Source: an uncultured Erythrobacter sp.
GTDB lineage: Bacteria; Pseudomonadota; Alphaproteobacteria; Sphingomonadales; Sphingomonadaceae
Assembly: GCF_958304185.1 (NCBI RefSeq)
Contig: NZ_OY284435.1
Location: 62,001-126,000, forward strand
DNA length: 64,000 nt
Reading direction: 5' to 3'
Each line of letters starts with the position of its first letter. Within the stretch, counting starts at the first letter, position 1. Under the pieces are notes generated by a model. That model was not told the origin of the DNA, ran no database searches, and saw nothing but the letters and a program-made list of their open reading frames with translations. Of the stretch, positions 53,954 through 62,165 are shown piece after piece. The translations under genes were made by a program, and so were the position numbers.

Positions 53954-54739
53954 TTATGTTTCGCCGCTGTCCTGATCATTGGCCGCGTCATCGGCTCTCG
54001 GGCCGACCGTCTTCGTAAAGGTGTGGAACGCGCGGCGTAGGTGACTGCCCATCACCGCGCGCGCCCAGTCGCCATCGCGCGCGGCGAAGGCGGCGACCAG
54101 CTCGTCATGATCGCGCGCGGATTGGCGCAGGTCGCTTTGCGAATAGGTGCGCGCGGTGCGCAGTACCACCGGTGCCTCGACCAGCTTTGCCAGCATCTGC
54201 CCCAGCCGCGGCGAATGGGCGGCGTCAATGATCGCTTCGTGAAACGCGCGGTTCGCCTCGAGAAAGCGGGCCACATCGGGAGGGCTCTGTTCGACGGCCG
54301 CAGTCAGTTCGCTGTTGAGTGCCTTGAGCGCGGCGATCTGCTCGCGGGACAGGCGCTTTGCCGCGCGTTTGGCGGCGTGGCATTCGAGCATCTGGCGCAG
54401 CACGAACATCTCCTCGATGTCGTCGCGGCTCCAGTCGGCGACGAACAATCGCTTGGTGTCAGAGCGGACCAGCAGCAGTTCGTCCTCAAGCCGCCGCACT
54501 GCCTCGCGCACCGGCGTGCGGCTGACGCCGGTGATCTGCGCGAGCTGGTCTTCGGTGAGCTGTTCGCCAGCCGCCACCGACCCGCTGAGAAGATGCGCGC
54601 GGATCGCCGAATAAGCGCGTTCGGAGGCGCGGCTCACGAGTGTGTGCTCCGCAGGGCGGGAAAGAAGAGGGCTGCGTCCATGCGCGTCCTTGTGCGGCCA
54701 AGCGCCCATGCCTGCAAGCCTGTGAGGTGACAAAAACAC
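53954..54739 (-). CDS. GntR-family (FadR/FCD-type) regulator
   Basis: Up to 261 residues from GTG 54739; ATG 54709 is an alternative start. The winged helix lies at about 35-105 (RAYSAIRAHLLSG, LTEDQLAQITGVSRTPVREA) and a C-terminal FCD ligand domain follows with Asp/His metal-type positions (ANRAFHEAI, ARDHDELVAAF, GSHLRRAF). FCD regulators bind organic acids. Standing between two divergent operons that share an identical operator, it probably represses both until the pathway substrate appears. Confidence 0.92.
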   Translation of the reverse strand: MFLSPHRLAGMGAWPHKDAHGRSPLLSRPAEHTLVSRASERAYSAIRAHLLSGSVAAGEQLTEDQLAQITGVSRTPVREAVRRLEDELLLVRSDTKRLFVADWSRDDIEEMFVLRQMLECHAAKRAAKRLSREQIAALKALNSELTAAVEQSPPDVARFLEANRAFHEAIIDAAHSPRLGQMLAKLVEAPVVLRTARTYSQSDLRQSARDHDELVAAFAARDGDWARAVMGSHLRRAFHTFTKTVGPRADDAANDQDSGET

Positions 54740-54790
54740 ACCTGGCAGCCGCTCTGCGTAACATTTGTGTAAAATGCTTGACGGAGGCGT

Positions 54791-54802
54791 TTTGTATACA
54801 AT
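54791..54802. promoter_or_regulatory. Putative GntR operator, rightward operon and gntR itself
   Basis: TTTGTATACAAT, identical to 53885-53896. It lies between the divergent gntR start (54739) and the racemase-fold gene start (54835), with TTGACG at 54778-54783 as a possible -35 box. Binding here could control the rightward operon and autoregulate gntR. Confidence 0.75.
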
Positions 54803-54834
54803 AACCAGCGCGCTTCAGGCAATCGGGGAATGCC

Positions 54835-55578
54835 GTGCAGCGTATTAAGGTCATCGTACCGATCGCAATGGACGAAGCAGGCGTCGCGAATCGCGCGCAG
54901 CAGCTTCCGGCTGATTTCGTGCGCCCGGGCTTCGCGCCCACATTTGAAGCGGTGCGCTGGGGCGCGGCGCTGGGCGATTCCTATCATGATACGCTGCTGA
55001 TGGACTGGACGGTGTTTCAGGCCGGTGTGACGGCCGAGGACGAAGGCTATGCCGGGGTGCTGATCGACACGGTCAGCGATAGCGGGCTGTGGCCTTTGCG
55101 GTCGGCGCTCAACATTCCCGTGGTCGGCCCCGGCGAGGCGAGCTTTGCCGCCGCCATGATGCTGGGCAAGAAGTTCTCTGTTCTCACCATGTGGCCGCAG
55201 TGGTTCCCGCTCTATGAGAAGGTGCTGAACCAGCACGGCTGGGAGCATCGCTGCGCCTCGGTCCGCTCGATCGACACGCGGCCTGACGTCACCGAACTGC
55301 TCGAAGGCAAGGAGGAGGTCGTCTTCGCCAAGCTGAAGGCTGAGGCGATGCGCGCAATCCAAGAAGATGGCGCTGACGTGATCGTGCTGGGCTCCACCAC
55401 CATGCACCAGTCGGCCACCTATCTCCAAAACGAACTGCCGGTGCCGGTGATCAACCCCGGACAGGTCGCTTACAAGCAATTGGAAACGCTGATCGAACTG
55501 GGCCTGACCCATTCGAAGAAGGCCTTTCCCGCACCCGAAGTGCCCAAGCACGCCGATATCCGAAAGGGCTGGTACTGA
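54835..55578 (+). CDS. Asp/Glu/hydantoin racemase-fold protein lacking both catalytic Cys
   Basis: 247 residues from GTG 54835 (GGGGA upstream). The fold matches the Asp/Glu/hydantoin racemase and maleate isomerase superfamily (PVVGPGEASFAAAMML, GADVIVLGS, PVPVINPGQVAYK). The two catalytic cysteines are replaced: the first position reads IDTVSDSGL (usually a Cys-Phe/Gly-Asp-Pro-Gly context) and the second VLGSTTM (usually LGC). It is therefore unlikely to be a standard two-base racemase. First gene of the rightward operon; its stop overlaps the next start (TGATG). Confidence 0.82.
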   Translation: MQRIKVIVPIAMDEAGVANRAQQLPADFVRPGFAPTFEAVRWGAALGDSYHDTLLMDWTVFQAGVTAEDEGYAGVLIDTVSDSGLWPLRSALNIPVVGPGEASFAAAMMLGKKFSVLTMWPQWFPLYEKVLNQHGWEHRCASVRSIDTRPDVTELLEGKEEVVFAKLKAEAMRAIQEDGADVIVLGSTTMHQSATYLQNELPVPVINPGQVAYKQLETLIELGLTHSKKAFPAPEVPKHADIRKGWY

Positions 55579-56009
55579 TGAGTGAATGGCAAGAGGGTGG
55601 GTCGGGCCAGACCGCGCTGCCCTATCCGGTCTATGTCGATATCGTCACCAAGCGGTATTTCGACGGAGTCGATAACAAGCACATGGACAAGGTGCTCGAT
55701 TGTTTCACGCCGGACGCGGTGCTGACCGAGGTGACCAGCAATACGGTGCACCAGGGCCGCGAGGCGATCCGGGCGATGTTCGTGAAGCTGTTCGCCGATT
55801 TCGAGAGCATCTGGCACGGCAATTTCGTCCATATCGCTGACCCTGAGACGAACGCGATCTGCTCGCAGTTCACGGTGCTGATCACCCCCAACGGGGGCGA
55901 GGAATTGCGGTATGAAAACTGCAACCGCTTCTACTTGAAGGACCGGCTGTTCCACCGCGTCTATGTCTACATGTCGGGTGACAACCTGCTGAAGGAAGGG
56001 GACGTCTGA
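55578..56009 (+). CDS. NTF2-like protein 1
   Basis: 143 residues of the SnoaL/NTF2-like fold (YFDGVDNKHMDKVLDCFTPD, HQGREAIRAMF, ending VYVYMSGDNLL). It is paralogous to the next gene, sharing the VYVYMSGxNxL end and overall layout. It overlaps both neighbours by stop-start fusion. Possible roles are dehydratase, isomerase or ring-modifying enzyme in the pathway; none can be proven from sequence. Confidence 0.78.
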   Translation: MSEWQEGGSGQTALPYPVYVDIVTKRYFDGVDNKHMDKVLDCFTPDAVLTEVTSNTVHQGREAIRAMFVKLFADFESIWHGNFVHIADPETNAICSQFTVLITPNGGEELRYENCNRFYLKDRLFHRVYVYMSGDNLLKEGDV

Positions 56010-56419
56010 TGCAGTACGAGCCCAATCTGTCGCGCGCCGAGCTGATCGACTTTGCGCTGAACAAATACTTCGCCCGCGTCGATGCCAAGGACATGGAGGG
56101 CGCGCTGGCCTGTTTCCATGACACTGCGCTGTTCTGCGTCCAGACCGCCTTTACGCGGCACGCCGGCAAGGCCGAAATCCGGCGGATGTTCGAAGATTTC
56201 TTCGGCGCTTACGAAACCATCATCCACCGCGATTTCACCTGCACTGTGGACGAGGCCAATGGCCGGATAACGGCGAGCTTCACTGCCGAGCTGCATGATG
56301 CAGCCGGGCAAGTGACGCTGCTCGAAAACACCAATTTCTGGCGGCTTCGTCCCGGCCCGGAAGGCCCGAAGTTTCAGGAAGTCTATGTCTACATGAGCGG
56401 GGCCAACGTCCTCGTTTGA
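56009..56419 (+). CDS. NTF2-like protein 2
   Basis: 136 residues, second member of the tandem pair (YFARVDAKDMEGALACFHDT, GKAEIRRMFEDFF, VYVYMSGANVLV). Its start overlaps the stop of the first (TGATG), so the two may form a heteromer. A TonB receptor follows 38 bp downstream in the same operon. Confidence 0.78.
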   Translation: MQYEPNLSRAELIDFALNKYFARVDAKDMEGALACFHDTALFCVQTAFTRHAGKAEIRRMFEDFFGAYETIIHRDFTCTVDEANGRITASFTAELHDAAGQVTLLENTNFWRLRPGPEGPKFQEVYVYMSGANVLV

Positions 56420-56457
56420 TCGCCTAACCTCTCAATCCTCTTCAGGAGAGCCGTCCC

Positions 56458-58992
56458 ATGAATGTCCGTTTGGTTCTTGCTTCTGGCGCGGCGCTCGGCG
56501 CCATTGCCCTGTCCTCGCCCGCTCTGGCGCAGGACGCCCCCGCCTCTGAACCTGCTGCCGAGGAGGAGGGCGGGATCGTCGTCACCGCTCGCCGCCAGTC
56601 GGAATCGCTTCAGGACGTCCCCGCCGCCGTCACCGTGTTCGGCGCGGAAACGCTCGCCAAGACCGGGGTGCAGCGCGCGGATGACTTCATCCAGCTGACG
56701 CCGGGCGTCACCATCGTCACCGGCACCGCCGAGGCGGGCGACACCCAGATCAACATTCGCGGCATCAACGGCGCGCGCGACGCGGAAAGCTCGGTCGCGC
56801 TGGTGGTCGATGGAATCCTAAAGACCAACACCGCGCAATTGAACCAGAACCAGGGCACCTTGCGCCAGGTCGAAATCCTGAAGGGCCCGCAAGGCGCGCT
56901 CTATGGCCGCAACGCGGCGGCGGGCGCGATTGTGCTGCAAACGCTGAAGCCCGGCGACGCGTTGGAAGGCGGGATGCTGGTGCGCGCAGCGCAGGACAAC
57001 ACCTACCTTGCCAATGGCTACATCTCGACCCCGATTGGCGACACGGCCGGGCTGGTGCTCTCGGCCAATTATTCGACCACCGATGGCTTCTTCCGCAACA
57101 GCTTCCTCGGCAATTCCAAGACGATCGACGATCAGGAAGTGTTCGGCATCGACGGGCGCTTCGTCGCGGAGCTTGGGCCGAACACCGAACTCGACGTGAA
57201 GGCGCGCTATGCCGACCTGCGCGGCGCTTCGATCAACTTCAACGCCAGCTTCCACCTGCCCAACTTCGCGGCGGTGAACCCGGCGTTCTTCGAAGATGTG
57301 AACGAACATCCCTTCGGCTTCTATTCGAACATCCGCCCGACCAATGATCAGGTGACCTTCGAAACCTCGGCCAAGGTCGAGCATGAGTTTGAAAGCACCA
57401 CGCTGACCGCATGGGTGCTTTACAGCGATGTCGACCAGTCGTTGACGGCGGACAGCACCTCGGCTGACTTTGCCCGCTTCACTTTTCCCGGCGCGACCCC
57501 GGCATCGGTGGCCGCTTCGAACGCCTGCTTTGCCAGCACGGCGGCGCTGACCGGCTTCCCGCTGAACCAGCCGACCTTTATCGGCAACAACCCGGTGCCG
57601 TTCATCTTCGACCCAGCCAATGGATCGACCTTCGGCCCTTACAGCCCGACCACCTGCGACGGCACCCAGTTCCAAGTGCGCAAGCAGGAAGACATCAGCG
57701 GCGAAATCCGGCTCGCCTCGAACGGCGACGGGGCGATCAACTGGCAGGTCGGCGCCTATTACCTCCACATCGACCGCGAGGTCGGGGTGAGCCTTGGGGC
57801 GGACCTTGGCCGCGGCATCATCCGCGAGCTGTATAACGCGCCGGGATCGGACAACCCGACCACCCAGCTTTACCACGATGCGTTCAAGACCGATGTCTAT
57901 GCGGCCTTCGCGTCGATCGATGCCGATGTGTCCGATCGCTTCAACGTTAGCTTTGCGGGCCGTTACGATATCGAGGACCGTCAGGTGTCGAGCCTCGTTC
58001 CGGCCGTGTTCGATCCGATCACGGGCGGGCCGATCAACCCCGGCCAGACCGTCGTTGGCGGCGCGGTTCAGCCGATTGCGCCGAAATCGGCGACCTTCAA
58101 GCAGTTCCAGCCGAAGATCTCGCTGCGGTATGAGCTGACTGACGACATCAACCTCTACGGCAACTGGGGGGTCGGCTTCAAATCAGGCGGGTTCAACAAT
58201 CAAGGCTCGGCCGCGATCGTCGATTCTGCGTTCAACGATTTCATCGGCACCAACGTTCTGATCGACGACCAGTATCGCAAGGAAGTCTCCAGCGCGTTTG
58301 AAGCGGGGATGAAGGGCACGCTGCTGGACGGCGCGGTGACCTTCGATCTGGCGGGCTACTACACCAAGGTCGAAGACATGCAGTTCTTCGAATTCTTCGT
58401 CGGCGGCTTCGGCCTGCTGCGCGTCGTATCGAACATCGACGAGGTCGAATTGTACGGCGCCGAGCTCAACCTGTCGGCGGAAATCCTTGATGGCTGGACA
58501 GTGTTCGGTTCGGCCAACGTGACCGAAAGCGAAATCCTCGAAAACGCCTCGCGTCCGGTGACGGTGGGCAACAAGTCGCCCTATACCGCCGATTACACCC
58601 TGAACTTCGGCACCCAGCTTGATCTGCCGGTTACCGACAGCGTCAACTTTGTTACCCGCGCGGATTACCGCATCACTGGGCCGACGTGGTTCCACACGTT
58701 GCAAGATGATCCCAACCCGACATTGTTCAGCGGCCTGCTGCCGGGTTCGGCGCTGGCGCTGCCGGCCTTCGTGGGTGATGCCGATTATTCGATCTCGCAG
58801 CGCGATACCTTCGGGGTGATGGACCTGCGCGTTGGGGTAGAAGGCGATAGCTGGTCGTTGACCGCCTATGCCGAAAACCTGTTCAACGAGAAGTATCTGA
58901 ACGAGGTCATCACCGCGGTCGAATTCGGCGGATCGTTCATCTCGCCGGGTGCGCGTCAGCGCTTCGGGGTGGAGTTCGGCTACAAGTTCTAG
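56458..58992 (+). CDS. TonB-dependent receptor of the catabolic island
   Basis: 844 residues: signal peptide (LSSPALAQ, about 25), short TonB-box region (GGIVVTARRQ), plug (about 50-165; DFIQLTPGVTI, QVEILKGPQGALYGRNAAAG) and barrel ending FGVEFGYKF. The barrel ending in Phe is typical. Its place behind the racemase-fold and NTF2-like genes under the GntR operator suggests it imports the pathway substrate or a precursor too large for porins. Confidence 0.92.
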   Translation: MNVRLVLASGAALGAIALSSPALAQDAPASEPAAEEEGGIVVTARRQSESLQDVPAAVTVFGAETLAKTGVQRADDFIQLTPGVTIVTGTAEAGDTQINIRGINGARDAESSVALVVDGILKTNTAQLNQNQGTLRQVEILKGPQGALYGRNAAAGAIVLQTLKPGDALEGGMLVRAAQDNTYLANGYISTPIGDTAGLVLSANYSTTDGFFRNSFLGNSKTIDDQEVFGIDGRFVAELGPNTELDVKARYADLRGASINFNASFHLPNFAAVNPAFFEDVNEHPFGFYSNIRPTNDQVTFETSAKVEHEFESTTLTAWVLYSDVDQSLTADSTSADFARFTFPGATPASVAASNACFASTAALTGFPLNQPTFIGNNPVPFIFDPANGSTFGPYSPTTCDGTQFQVRKQEDISGEIRLASNGDGAINWQVGAYYLHIDREVGVSLGADLGRGIIRELYNAPGSDNPTTQLYHDAFKTDVYAAFASIDADVSDRFNVSFAGRYDIEDRQVSSLVPAVFDPITGGPINPGQTVVGGAVQPIAPKSATFKQFQPKISLRYELTDDINLYGNWGVGFKSGGFNNQGSAAIVDSAFNDFIGTNVLIDDQYRKEVSSAFEAGMKGTLLDGAVTFDLAGYYTKVEDMQFFEFFVGGFGLLRVVSNIDEVELYGAELNLSAEILDGWTVFGSANVTESEILENASRPVTVGNKSPYTADYTLNFGTQLDLPVTDSVNFVTRADYRITGPTWFHTLQDDPNPTLFSGLLPGSALALPAFVGDADYSISQRDTFGVMDLRVGVEGDSWSLTAYAENLFNEKYLNEVITAVEFGGSFISPGARQRFGVEFGYKF

Positions 58993-59029
58993 AATAATAA
59001 GAGCCCTTGCGGGCGTCGCAAAACCAATT

Positions 59030-59069
59030 GAAGCGCGCAGAGACGACCCGCTCTGCGCGCTTCTTTTTT
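59030..59069 (+). terminator. Rho-independent terminator after the TonB receptor
   Basis: A 13-bp perfect stem (GAAGCGCGCAGAG / CTCTGCGCGCTTC), 8-nt loop, then TTTTTT. It ends the rightward operon just before the convergent beta-propeller gene. Confidence 0.92.
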
Positions 59070-59076
59070 GCGCCGA

Positions 59077-60084
59077 TCAGGGCGCGGGCGTTGCCGTTGC
59101 CGTTGCAGGGGCCGCAGGCGCGCTCCACCACGACAGGGTCTGGTTGTCATGGGCTGATGTCCACACGCCCTTGGGTGTCCAGCGCAGTGCGCCGCTGCCC
59201 ACCGCATCGCCCATCCGCGCGCGGATCTTGAGCGTGACCGGATCGATCACCACCATCGTCTGTTCGTCCGTGGTGCGCAGCCACACCGCGCCGCCATTGG
59301 CGTCGATATCACCCCACTTCAGGTTATCGCCCACCTTGGTGCGGCCCGCAATTTTGAGGCTGGTCGGATCGACCTTGGCGACCGTGCCATCGCCCTGTTC
59401 CTGCACCCACACCGCGCCTTCGCCCGCTGCGAGGAAGCCCGGTGTGTCGCCCAGCGCGGCTGATCCGGTGACGGCATTGGTAGCCGGATCAACCCGTTCC
59501 AGCACCTTGCCTTCGTTCGACACCGCCCAGACCGCATCGAAGCCATAAGCCAGATACCAGGTTTCAGGCGTGACGGTGACGGTGGCGACAATCGCGTTGG
59601 TGGCCGGGTCGATCCGCGCCAGCTTGCCGTCCGGATCGCTCGGCACCCAGACAGAGCCTGCGCCCGCGATCACATTGGTTTCGCCCTTGGGATTGGCGAG
59701 GCCGGTGGCGATCTTGGCTTCGACTGCGGCGGTCTTCAGGTTGATGCGCCACAGCTCACCGTCCTCGCAATTAGCGACCCACAGCGATCCCGCCGCAATT
59801 GCCATCGTGCCGCAGGGGCGGGGGACAGGCGTGCTGGCGAGCTTGCCCGCAGGCGACCATTGTTCGACCCGTCCGTCATTTGTGACCCACACCGTATCGC
59901 CATCCACCGCGAGGAAATCGGCAAAGCCCGGCACTTTCAGCGCGGTTTCGGTGAGGTCGGGCGCGGGGCCGACCATTTCCGTGGGAGGTTCGCTTTCCTC
60001 AGCCGCACACGCCGCGACAGCAAGGCTGGCGGCAAGGGCGAGAGCAAGCGGGCGGGCAGCGGAATTGCGCATCATGGGTGTCAT
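59077..60084 (-). CDS. Beta-propeller lipoprotein (YncE/Vgb-like)
   Basis: 335 residues from ATG 60084 (GGAGG upstream). A lipoprotein signal ends LAVAAC. The rest consists of about six blades with repeats like VWVTNDGRVEQWSP, LWVANCEDGELWRI, VWVPSDPDGKLARIDPATN and VWVQEQGDGTVAKVDP, the YVTN/Vgb-type beta-propeller. It could bind a ligand or act as a lyase or quinoprotein-like enzyme; no catalytic site is obvious. It is divergent from the ABC operon, with one TATTAC/GTAATA operator in between. Confidence 0.8.
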   Translation of the reverse strand: MTPMMRNSAARPLALALAASLAVAACAAEESEPPTEMVGPAPDLTETALKVPGFADFLAVDGDTVWVTNDGRVEQWSPAGKLASTPVPRPCGTMAIAAGSLWVANCEDGELWRINLKTAAVEAKIATGLANPKGETNVIAGAGSVWVPSDPDGKLARIDPATNAIVATVTVTPETWYLAYGFDAVWAVSNEGKVLERVDPATNAVTGSAALGDTPGFLAAGEGAVWVQEQGDGTVAKVDPTSLKIAGRTKVGDNLKWGDIDANGGAVWLRTTDEQTMVVIDPVTLKIRARMGDAVGSGALRWTPKGVWTSAHDNQTLSWWSAPAAPATATATPAP

Positions 60085-60170
60085 GGGTCTCTGAGCCTCC
60101 ACGCATGGCAGGGGAAGGAGAGGAGCGCCGCAAGGGCACAATACCTGCCAGACTGACGCAACCTTGCGCA

Positions 60171-60196
60171 TATTACTTTTGCAATCAATCGTAATA
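60171..60196. promoter_or_regulatory. TATTAC-N14-GTAATA palindrome, putative operator 1
   Basis: Six-bp arms TATTAC and GTAATA separated by 14 bp, between the divergent beta-propeller gene (start 60084) and the ABC transporter operon (start 60260). The same arms and spacing occur before the NikR-like gene at 62929-62954. NikR operators have the same style (two 6-bp arms about 16 bp apart). Confidence 0.72.
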
Positions 60197-60259
60197 ATTC
60201 CCCATAGACAAATGCAGCAAACGAGGGGATGTTCGCACCCGCAACATAGGGGACGAATC

Positions 60260-61345
60260 ATGCGCCACTTGGCCCGCCGCGCGGCCCGCTTCCTGCTTAT
60301 CGCACTCGCCCTTGCGGTGGCCGCCTGTTCGGGCAGCGAGGAGGACGCATCCGCACCCCGCACCGACTTCAACATCGGCTGGTCGATCTATGCCGGGTGG
60401 ATGCCCTGGCCCTATGCCCAGCAGGCCGGGATCGTGAAGAAGTGGGAAGACAAGTACGGGGTCAAAATCACCTTCGTGCAGGTCAACGACTACATCGAGA
60501 GCGTGAACCAATACACCGCTGGCAAGCTGGACGGCGTGACTGTCGCCAACATGGACGCTTTGACCATCCCGGCGGCGGGCGGCAAGGACACCTCGGCGAT
60601 TATCCTTGGCGATTATTCCAATGGCAATGATGCGGTTCTGCTGAAAGGCGCGGACGGCGTGGCGGGGATCAAGGGGCGGCAGGTGTATCTGGCCGAACTG
60701 TCCGTCTCGCACTACCTGCTCGCCCGCGCGCTGGAGACGTCAGGCATGAAGCTCGCCGACGTGAAGACGGTCAACACCTCCGACGCCGATATCGCCGCCG
60801 CCTTTGCCTCGCCCGATGTGACGGCTGCCGTGGCGTGGAACCCGCAGGTGACCACCATGAAGGGTGTCGCAGGCACGAAGGCCGTGTTCACTTCGGCCGA
60901 TATTCCGGGCGAGATTCTCGATCTGATGGTGGTCGATACGGCGGTGCTGAAGGCCAACCCCAATCTCGGCAAGGCGTTGGCGGGGATCTGGTACGAAACA
61001 ATGTCGCTGATGGCCCGGCAGGATGCTGAAGGCGCCGCCGCGCGCGCGGCGATGGCGAAGCTGGCGGGGACCACGCCGGAGGAGTTCGAAGGCCAGCTCG
61101 CCACCACCTTCCTCTACGCCGATCCCAAGGCCGCGCTGATGGCAATGGCCTCGCCCGATCTGGTCACCACCATGACCCGCGTGCGCGACTTCAGCTTTGC
61201 CCAAGGCTTGTTCGGACAGGGCGCCCGTTCGGCTGACGCGGTCGGGATGGAGTTCCCGGGCGGCACAACCTTGGGTGACAAGGCCGCGATCACCTTGCGC
61301 TTCGATCCGACCTACATGCAGCTCGCCGCCGACGGGAAGCTCTAA
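60260..61345 (+). CDS. ABC transporter substrate-binding lipoprotein (urea-carboxylase-region type)
   Basis: 361 residues from ATG 60260 (AGGGGA upstream). The lipoprotein signal ends AVAAC. The body matches NitT/TauT-like binding proteins of the kind found with urea/guanidine carboxylase genes: FNIGWSIYAGWMPWPYAQQ, YGVKITFVQVNDYIESVNQY, GVTVANMDALTIPAAGGKD. It captures the substrate in the periplasm for the permease and ATPase encoded next. The DUF1989 gene in the same operon points to guanidine or urea. Confidence 0.85.
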   Translation: MRHLARRAARFLLIALALAVAACSGSEEDASAPRTDFNIGWSIYAGWMPWPYAQQAGIVKKWEDKYGVKITFVQVNDYIESVNQYTAGKLDGVTVANMDALTIPAAGGKDTSAIILGDYSNGNDAVLLKGADGVAGIKGRQVYLAELSVSHYLLARALETSGMKLADVKTVNTSDADIAAAFASPDVTAAVAWNPQVTTMKGVAGTKAVFTSADIPGEILDLMVVDTAVLKANPNLGKALAGIWYETMSLMARQDAEGAAARAAMAKLAGTTPEEFEGQLATTFLYADPKAALMAMASPDLVTTMTRVRDFSFAQGLFGQGARSADAVGMEFPGGTTLGDKAAITLRFDPTYMQLAADGKL

Positions 61346-61349
61346 GCCG

Positions 61350-62165
61350 ATGCGCTGGGTGACAGCCCAGCCGGGGCGAGGCCGAGCGATCCTGCTGGGC
61401 GCGCTGCCGCTGGTGGTGCTGGCCTTCGCCTACATCATCGCCGCCGCCGCGCGTCATTCCGATAACGCAGCGGACAAGATCCTGCCGCTGCCCGGAGCGA
61501 TGGCTACGGCAATGGCGGCGCTGATCTTCGAAGCCGATCCGCTGTCTGGCCAATATCTGTTCTGGGCCGATACGCTTGCCAGTCTGACGCGGTTGGGGTT
61601 GGGGCTGGGTATAGCGACGTTGTCGGCGCTTTGTGTCGGCCTTGTCGTCGGGTCATTGCCCCCGGTTAGAGCCACGTTAGGCCCGCTTGTCACCGCGATT
61701 GCCGTTATCCCGCCCATCGCGTTGCTGCCGATACTGTTCATTGTGTTCGGATTGGGCGAGACGGCCAAAGTGGCGCTGATCGTCATCGGGGTCGCCCCGT
61801 TCATGATCCGCGATGTGGCCGGACACATCGCCGCTCTACCGCGCGAGCAGGTGATCAAGGCATTGACTTTGGGAGCGAATTCGTGGGGGGTGATGCTGCG
61901 GGTGGCTTTGCCGCAAGCGATGCCGCGGCTGATCGAGGCGCTCCGCCTGTCGCTCGGCCCGGCTTGGGTGTTCCTGATCTCCGCCGAGGCGATCGCCGCC
62001 GATATCGGGCTGGGCTACCGCATCTTCCTCGTCCGCCGCTACCTCGCGATGGACGTGATCCTGCCCTACGTCGCATGGATCGCGATCCTTGCCGTGGTGA
62101 TGGATTTCGCCCTGTCGCGCGGCAGCCGCCGCCTGTTTGGCTGGGCGCATGGGGCCGCGCATTGA
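61350..62165 (+). CDS. ABC transporter permease (NitT/TauT type)
   Basis: 271 residues from ATG 61350, 4 bp after the binding-protein stop. About six membrane helices, with the EAA-loop contact site for the ATPase near KALTLGANSWGVMLRVALPQ. It forms the membrane channel with the neighbouring ATPase, whose start overlaps its stop (TGATG). Confidence 0.9.
   Translation: MRWVTAQPGRGRAILLGALPLVVLAFAYIIAAAARHSDNAADKILPLPGAMATAMAALIFEADPLSGQYLFWADTLASLTRLGLGLGIATLSALCVGLVVGSLPPVRATLGPLVTAIAVIPPIALLPILFIVFGLGETAKVALIVIGVAPFMIRDVAGHIAALPREQVIKALTLGANSWGVMLRVALPQAMPRLIEALRLSLGPAWVFLISAEAIAADIGLGYRIFLVRRYLAMDVILPYVAWIAILAVVMDFALSRGSRRLFGWAHGAAH

Noticed and set aside
60085-60259. A guanidine (ykkC-type or mini-ykkC) riboswitch before the ABC operon
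   Set aside because: I looked for the conserved ACGR loops with stems and the ykkC core in this leader and found only unpaired 'ggggacga'; the stems are missing. The palindrome at 60171 explains regulation better.
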